Below, piece by piece: positions 61,349 to 64,000 of a stretch of DNA of 64,000 nucleotides. The DNA comes from BOG-908 sp964242115. GTDB taxonomy: Bacteria > Pseudomonadota > Alphaproteobacteria > Acetobacterales > Acetobacteraceae. The stretch is from contig CAXSZX010000001.1 of assembly GCA_964242115.1 (NCBI GenBank), positions 434,001-498,000 on the forward strand, given 5' to 3'. The number at the start of each line of letters is the position of its first letter. Position 1 is the stretch's first letter. The notes beneath the pieces are model-generated. The model was not told where the DNA came from. It saw only the letters and a list, made by a program, of their open reading frames with translations, and ran no database searches. Position numbers and translations under genes: made by a program.

Positions 61349-63850
61349 CTACTGCGCCCGCCAAATTTCCGCTGCGTACTCCCGGATGGTCCGATCCGAA
61401 GAGAACCACCCGACATGCGCGGTATTGAGGATGCTCGTTCGCCACCAGCGTGCCGGCGTGCGCCAGAGTGCCGCCACCTCGTCCTGCTTGGCGACGTAGC
61501 TGTCGAAATCGGCGGTGACCAGGAAGCGGTCGAAGCGCAGCAGGGTGTCGATCAGCTCGCGGTAGCGGTCCGGCTCGTCCGGCGAGAACACGCCGGACGC
61601 GATCGCCTGGATCGCCTGGGCCAAAGCGTGCGAGGCTTCCACGGCGGCGTAGCCTGACATGTCGCCGCGGCGTCGGGCGGCGACTTCCTCGGCGGTCAGC
61701 CCGAAGATGAAAATGTTGTCAGCGCCGACGTGCTGGCGGATTTCCACGTTGGCGCCGTCCAGCGTGCCGATGGTGAGCGCACCGTTCAGCGCGAGCTTCA
61801 TGTTGCCGGTTCCCGAGGCTTCCATACCGGCGGTGGAGATTTGTTCGGACAGGTCGGCCGCGGGGATGATGCGCTCGGCGAGGCTCACGTTGTAGTTCGG
61901 CAGGAAGACGAGTTTCAGCCGTTCGCCGATGGTGGGGTCGTTGTTGATGGCGTGGCCCACGTCGTGCGCCAGGCGGATGATCTGCTTGGCGGTCTTGTAG
62001 CCAGGCGCTGCCTTGCCGGCGAAGATCTTCACGCAGGGCGCGCGATCGGTCATCGGCTGGGCGCGTATGGTGTTGTATAGCGCCACCGTCTGCAGGATGT
62101 TGAGCAGCTGGCGTTTGTACTCGTGCATGCGCTTGATGTGCACGTCGAACATCGCGCCGGGATCGACTGCGATGCCGAGCCGCTCGCGGATCAGCCGCGC
62201 CAGCGCCTGCTTGGCCGCCCGGCGTTGCGCGGCCACCGCCTGCTGCACGCCGGCGTCGTCGGCGTAGGCGGCGAAGTCGGCAAGCCGTTCGGGATCGGTG
62301 AGGAAAGCCGGCCCAATCGTGTCGGTCAGCACGCGGGTCAGCCCCGGGTTGGCGCGGTGCAGCCAGCGGCGGAAGGTGATGCCGTTGGTCTTGTTGCTGA
62401 TGCGGCCTGGGTAGACGCCATGCAGGTCGGCAAACACGGTCTGCCGCATCAGCTCGGTATGCAGTGCCGAGACGCCGTTGATGGCGTGGCTGCCGACGAA
62501 GGCCAGGTGGCCCATGCGCAGGCGGCGGCCATGCGTCTCGTCGATGAGCGAGAGGTTGGCGAGCAGCGCGTCGCTGGCGTGGTGTTCGCGGCGCGCGCGT
62601 TCGAGGTGCTGCGCGTTCAGCATGTAGATGATCTGCATGTGCCGCGGCAGCAGGCGTTCGATCAGCGGTACCGGCCAGGTCTCCAGCGCCTCGGGCAGCA
62701 AGGTGTGGTTGGTGTAGCTGAAGGTGGCCACCGAGATGCGCCAGGCGTCGGCCCAGTCCATGCCGTGCAGGTCGACCAGCAGGCGCATCATCTCGGCCGT
62801 GGCGATGGCCGGGTGCGTGTCGTTCATCTGGATGGCGGCGCAGTCGGCGAGGTTGGTGAGGTCCGGGTGCTGGTCCAGGTGGCGGGCGATGAGGTCCTGC
62901 AGCGAGGCCGAGGCGAAGAAGAACTCCTGGCGCAGGCGCAGCTCCTGGCCGGCTTCGGAGTCGTCGCCGGGGTAGAGCACGCGGGAGACGGATTCGGTGC
63001 GCACGCGGTCGCGAAAGGCGCCGACGTGGTCGCCGCGGTTGAACTCGTCGAGATGCAGCTTCTCGATGGCGCGGGCGGACCAAAGGCGCAGCGTGTTGGC
63101 GTGGTCGCCGCCGCCGCCCATCACCGGCGTGTCGTAGGCGACGGCGGAGAGGGTCTCTGCCGGGTTCCAGGCGAGCGCGGTGCGGCCGTGGTTGTCGAAC
63201 ATCGGCCGGCCGAGCTCGTCGTGGCGGGCGACGACGGCGCCGCCGAAGCCCACGATGTAGGCGACCTGCGGACGTTCGAACTCCCACGGGTTGCCGACGC
63301 TCAGCCAGTCCTCCGGCAGTTCGCGCTGCACGCCGCCGGAGATCTCCTGGCGGAACAGGCCGTATTCGTAGCGGATGCCGTAGCCGAAGGCGGGGATGCG
63401 CAGGGTGGCCATGCTCTCCATGAAGCAGGCGGCCAGGCGGCCGAGGCCGCCGTTGCCCAGCGCCGCGTCGGCTTCCTGTTCGCGCAGCACTTCGATGTCC
63501 ACGCCGAGCGAGGCCAGAGCGGCGCGCGCGGGTTCCAGCAGGCCGAGGTTGCCGGCGGCGTCGAACAGCAGCCGGCCGATGAGGAACTCCAGCGAGAGAT
63601 AATAGACGCGCTTGCCGTCGGTTCTGGAATGGCCGCTCTCCAGCCAGCACTCGACGACGAAGTCGCGGATGGCGTGCGCGGTGGCGGCGAACCAGTCGCG
63701 CTGGGTGGCCTCTTCCGGCGAGCGGCCCACCTGAAAAGTCAGCTTGTCGAGGATGCGGGCGCGCAACGCCTGCTGGTCGCGGGCGCCATCGGGCAGGCGC
63801 GGGGCAGGCTGGGCCTGGGCGGGGCTGGGCGGGGCGGCCATCTCGTTCAT
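61349..63850 (-). CDS. glgP: Glycogen/starch/alpha-glucan phosphorylase
   Basis: PLP-dependent GT35 enzyme releasing glucose 1-phosphate from glycogen. From the ATG at 63850 it has 833 residues, normal for the bacterial family. Motifs: YYLSLEFLIGRLL, NGGLGRLAACFMES, YGIRYEYGLFRQ, QMNDTHPAIA, RHMQIIYMLN, TNGITFRRWL, VHIKRMHEYKRQLLN, KIFAGKAAPGYKTAK and the PLP lysine in EASGTGNMKLALNGALTIG. The start is not certain: ATGs at 63862, 63850 and 63841 all lie ahead of conserved sequence and none has a strong ribosome site. No other glycogen genes are in the window. The stop touches an intergenic element. Confidence 0.94.
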   Translation of the reverse strand: MNEMAAPPSPAQAQPAPRLPDGARDQQALRARILDKLTFQVGRSPEEATQRDWFAATAHAIRDFVVECWLESGHSRTDGKRVYYLSLEFLIGRLLFDAAGNLGLLEPARAALASLGVDIEVLREQEADAALGNGGLGRLAACFMESMATLRIPAFGYGIRYEYGLFRQEISGGVQRELPEDWLSVGNPWEFERPQVAYIVGFGGAVVARHDELGRPMFDNHGRTALAWNPAETLSAVAYDTPVMGGGGDHANTLRLWSARAIEKLHLDEFNRGDHVGAFRDRVRTESVSRVLYPGDDSEAGQELRLRQEFFFASASLQDLIARHLDQHPDLTNLADCAAIQMNDTHPAIATAEMMRLLVDLHGMDWADAWRISVATFSYTNHTLLPEALETWPVPLIERLLPRHMQIIYMLNAQHLERARREHHASDALLANLSLIDETHGRRLRMGHLAFVGSHAINGVSALHTELMRQTVFADLHGVYPGRISNKTNGITFRRWLHRANPGLTRVLTDTIGPAFLTDPERLADFAAYADDAGVQQAVAAQRRAAKQALARLIRERLGIAVDPGAMFDVHIKRMHEYKRQLLNILQTVALYNTIRAQPMTDRAPCVKIFAGKAAPGYKTAKQIIRLAHDVGHAINNDPTIGERLKLVFLPNYNVSLAERIIPAADLSEQISTAGMEASGTGNMKLALNGALTIGTLDGANVEIRQHVGADNIFIFGLTAEEVAARRRGDMSGYAAVEASHALAQAIQAIASGVFSPDEPDRYRELIDTLLRFDRFLVTADFDSYVAKQDEVAALWRTPARWWRTSILNTAHVGWFSSDRTIREYAAEIWRAQ

Positions 63851-63927
63851 GCGCGGGATCATATCAGAGAGGGGATGAAACTGGCAGGGTTTCCTCGGTG
63901 GTGCCTGGCAAAGAAAAGTATCAGCGT

Positions 63928-63964
63928 AAGGCAAAAAGCTTTTGCGCGCGCTGTCGCGGACGGC
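63928..63964. repeat. Intergenic paired-hairpin element, partial
   Basis: AAGGCAAAAAGCTTTTGCGCGCGCTGTCGCGGACGG: the tract and core half without the hairpin. It lies upstream of glgP and may continue beyond the window. Confidence 0.72.
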
Positions 63965-64000
63965 TGGAACGACACGTCCCATCCAGGTACACTCGACGGA

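Overview
This window looks like chromosome from a high-GC alphaproteobacterium, most likely a member or relative of Acetobacteraceae. The basis is conserved gene neighbourhoods (rplY-pth-ychF, ubiE-coaBC beside mutM, cvpA-purF-SDR), a SAM-II riboswitch in front of metZ, and a GC-rich coding background. The genus cannot be fixed from the sequence alone. About 50 genes are present. Most are ordinary core or metabolic genes. No insertion sequence, prophage, CRISPR array, rRNA or credible tRNA was seen.

Layout. 1-2024: two galactofuranosyltransferase-like genes resembling mycobacterial GlfT2 and GlfT1. 2241-12694: mostly minus-strand genes, namely a VOC protein, a broken DUF4139 gene, a secreted hydrolase, a phosphatase-DedA-ATP-grasp operon, AsmA and QueD, plus forward cysH and a PaiB-like gene. 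12890-22206 (plus): 5-oxoprolinase, then an RND efflux adaptor, pump and TetR regulator. 22347-26503 (minus): a periplasmic-propeller GGDEF-EAL protein preceded by a tiny secreted protein in an AT-rich island. 26976-32513: lactate permease, aldo/keto reductase, rplY, pth, ychF. 33066-35652: folE, apaG, metZ and its SAM-II riboswitch. 35872-38287: a two-gene ABC transporter. 38517-45130: a GH16 enzyme with three binding modules, a ROK kinase, an M32 carboxypeptidase and an FMN reductase. 45332-48306: coaBC, a 35-bp tandem repeat, ubiE and mutM. 48407-55312: small proteins, an M28 peptidase, ahcY, a PotD-like protein, an epoxide hydrolase-like protein and a DUF3309-like membrane protein. 55716-63850: a microbial rhodopsin, then SDR, purF, cvpA and a PepSY protein, a broken secreted gene, and glgP.

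The dominant unexplained feature is a family of about 40 intergenic elements occupying nearly every gap longer than about 100 bp. A full copy is about 130-150 bp and almost an inverted repeat of itself. Each end carries an AT-rich hairpin next to a CAAAAGTTTTTT-type tract, and the centre is a GC-rich GCTGTCGCG/CGCGACAGC palindrome. The outer hairpin stems come in three interchangeable classes (GTTC/GAAC, CTTC/GAAG, CTGC/GCAG) whose paired bases change together, which argues that the folded structure is what is conserved. Copies commonly begin 0-10 bp after stop codons of flanking genes on either strand. They also lie inside apparent operons and fill divergent intergenic regions almost completely, so they may terminate, process or even start transcripts. 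The element reads as Phe/Lys-rich peptide in several frames and artificially lengthens many open frames, so starts were chosen downstream of it.

Other points of interest: coaBC has no canonical start codon and sits next to a tandem repeat made from the end of ubiE; the rhodopsin has a D-T-S motif; MutM lacks the last zinc-finger cysteine; and a DUF4139 pseudogene is cut exactly at an element boundary.
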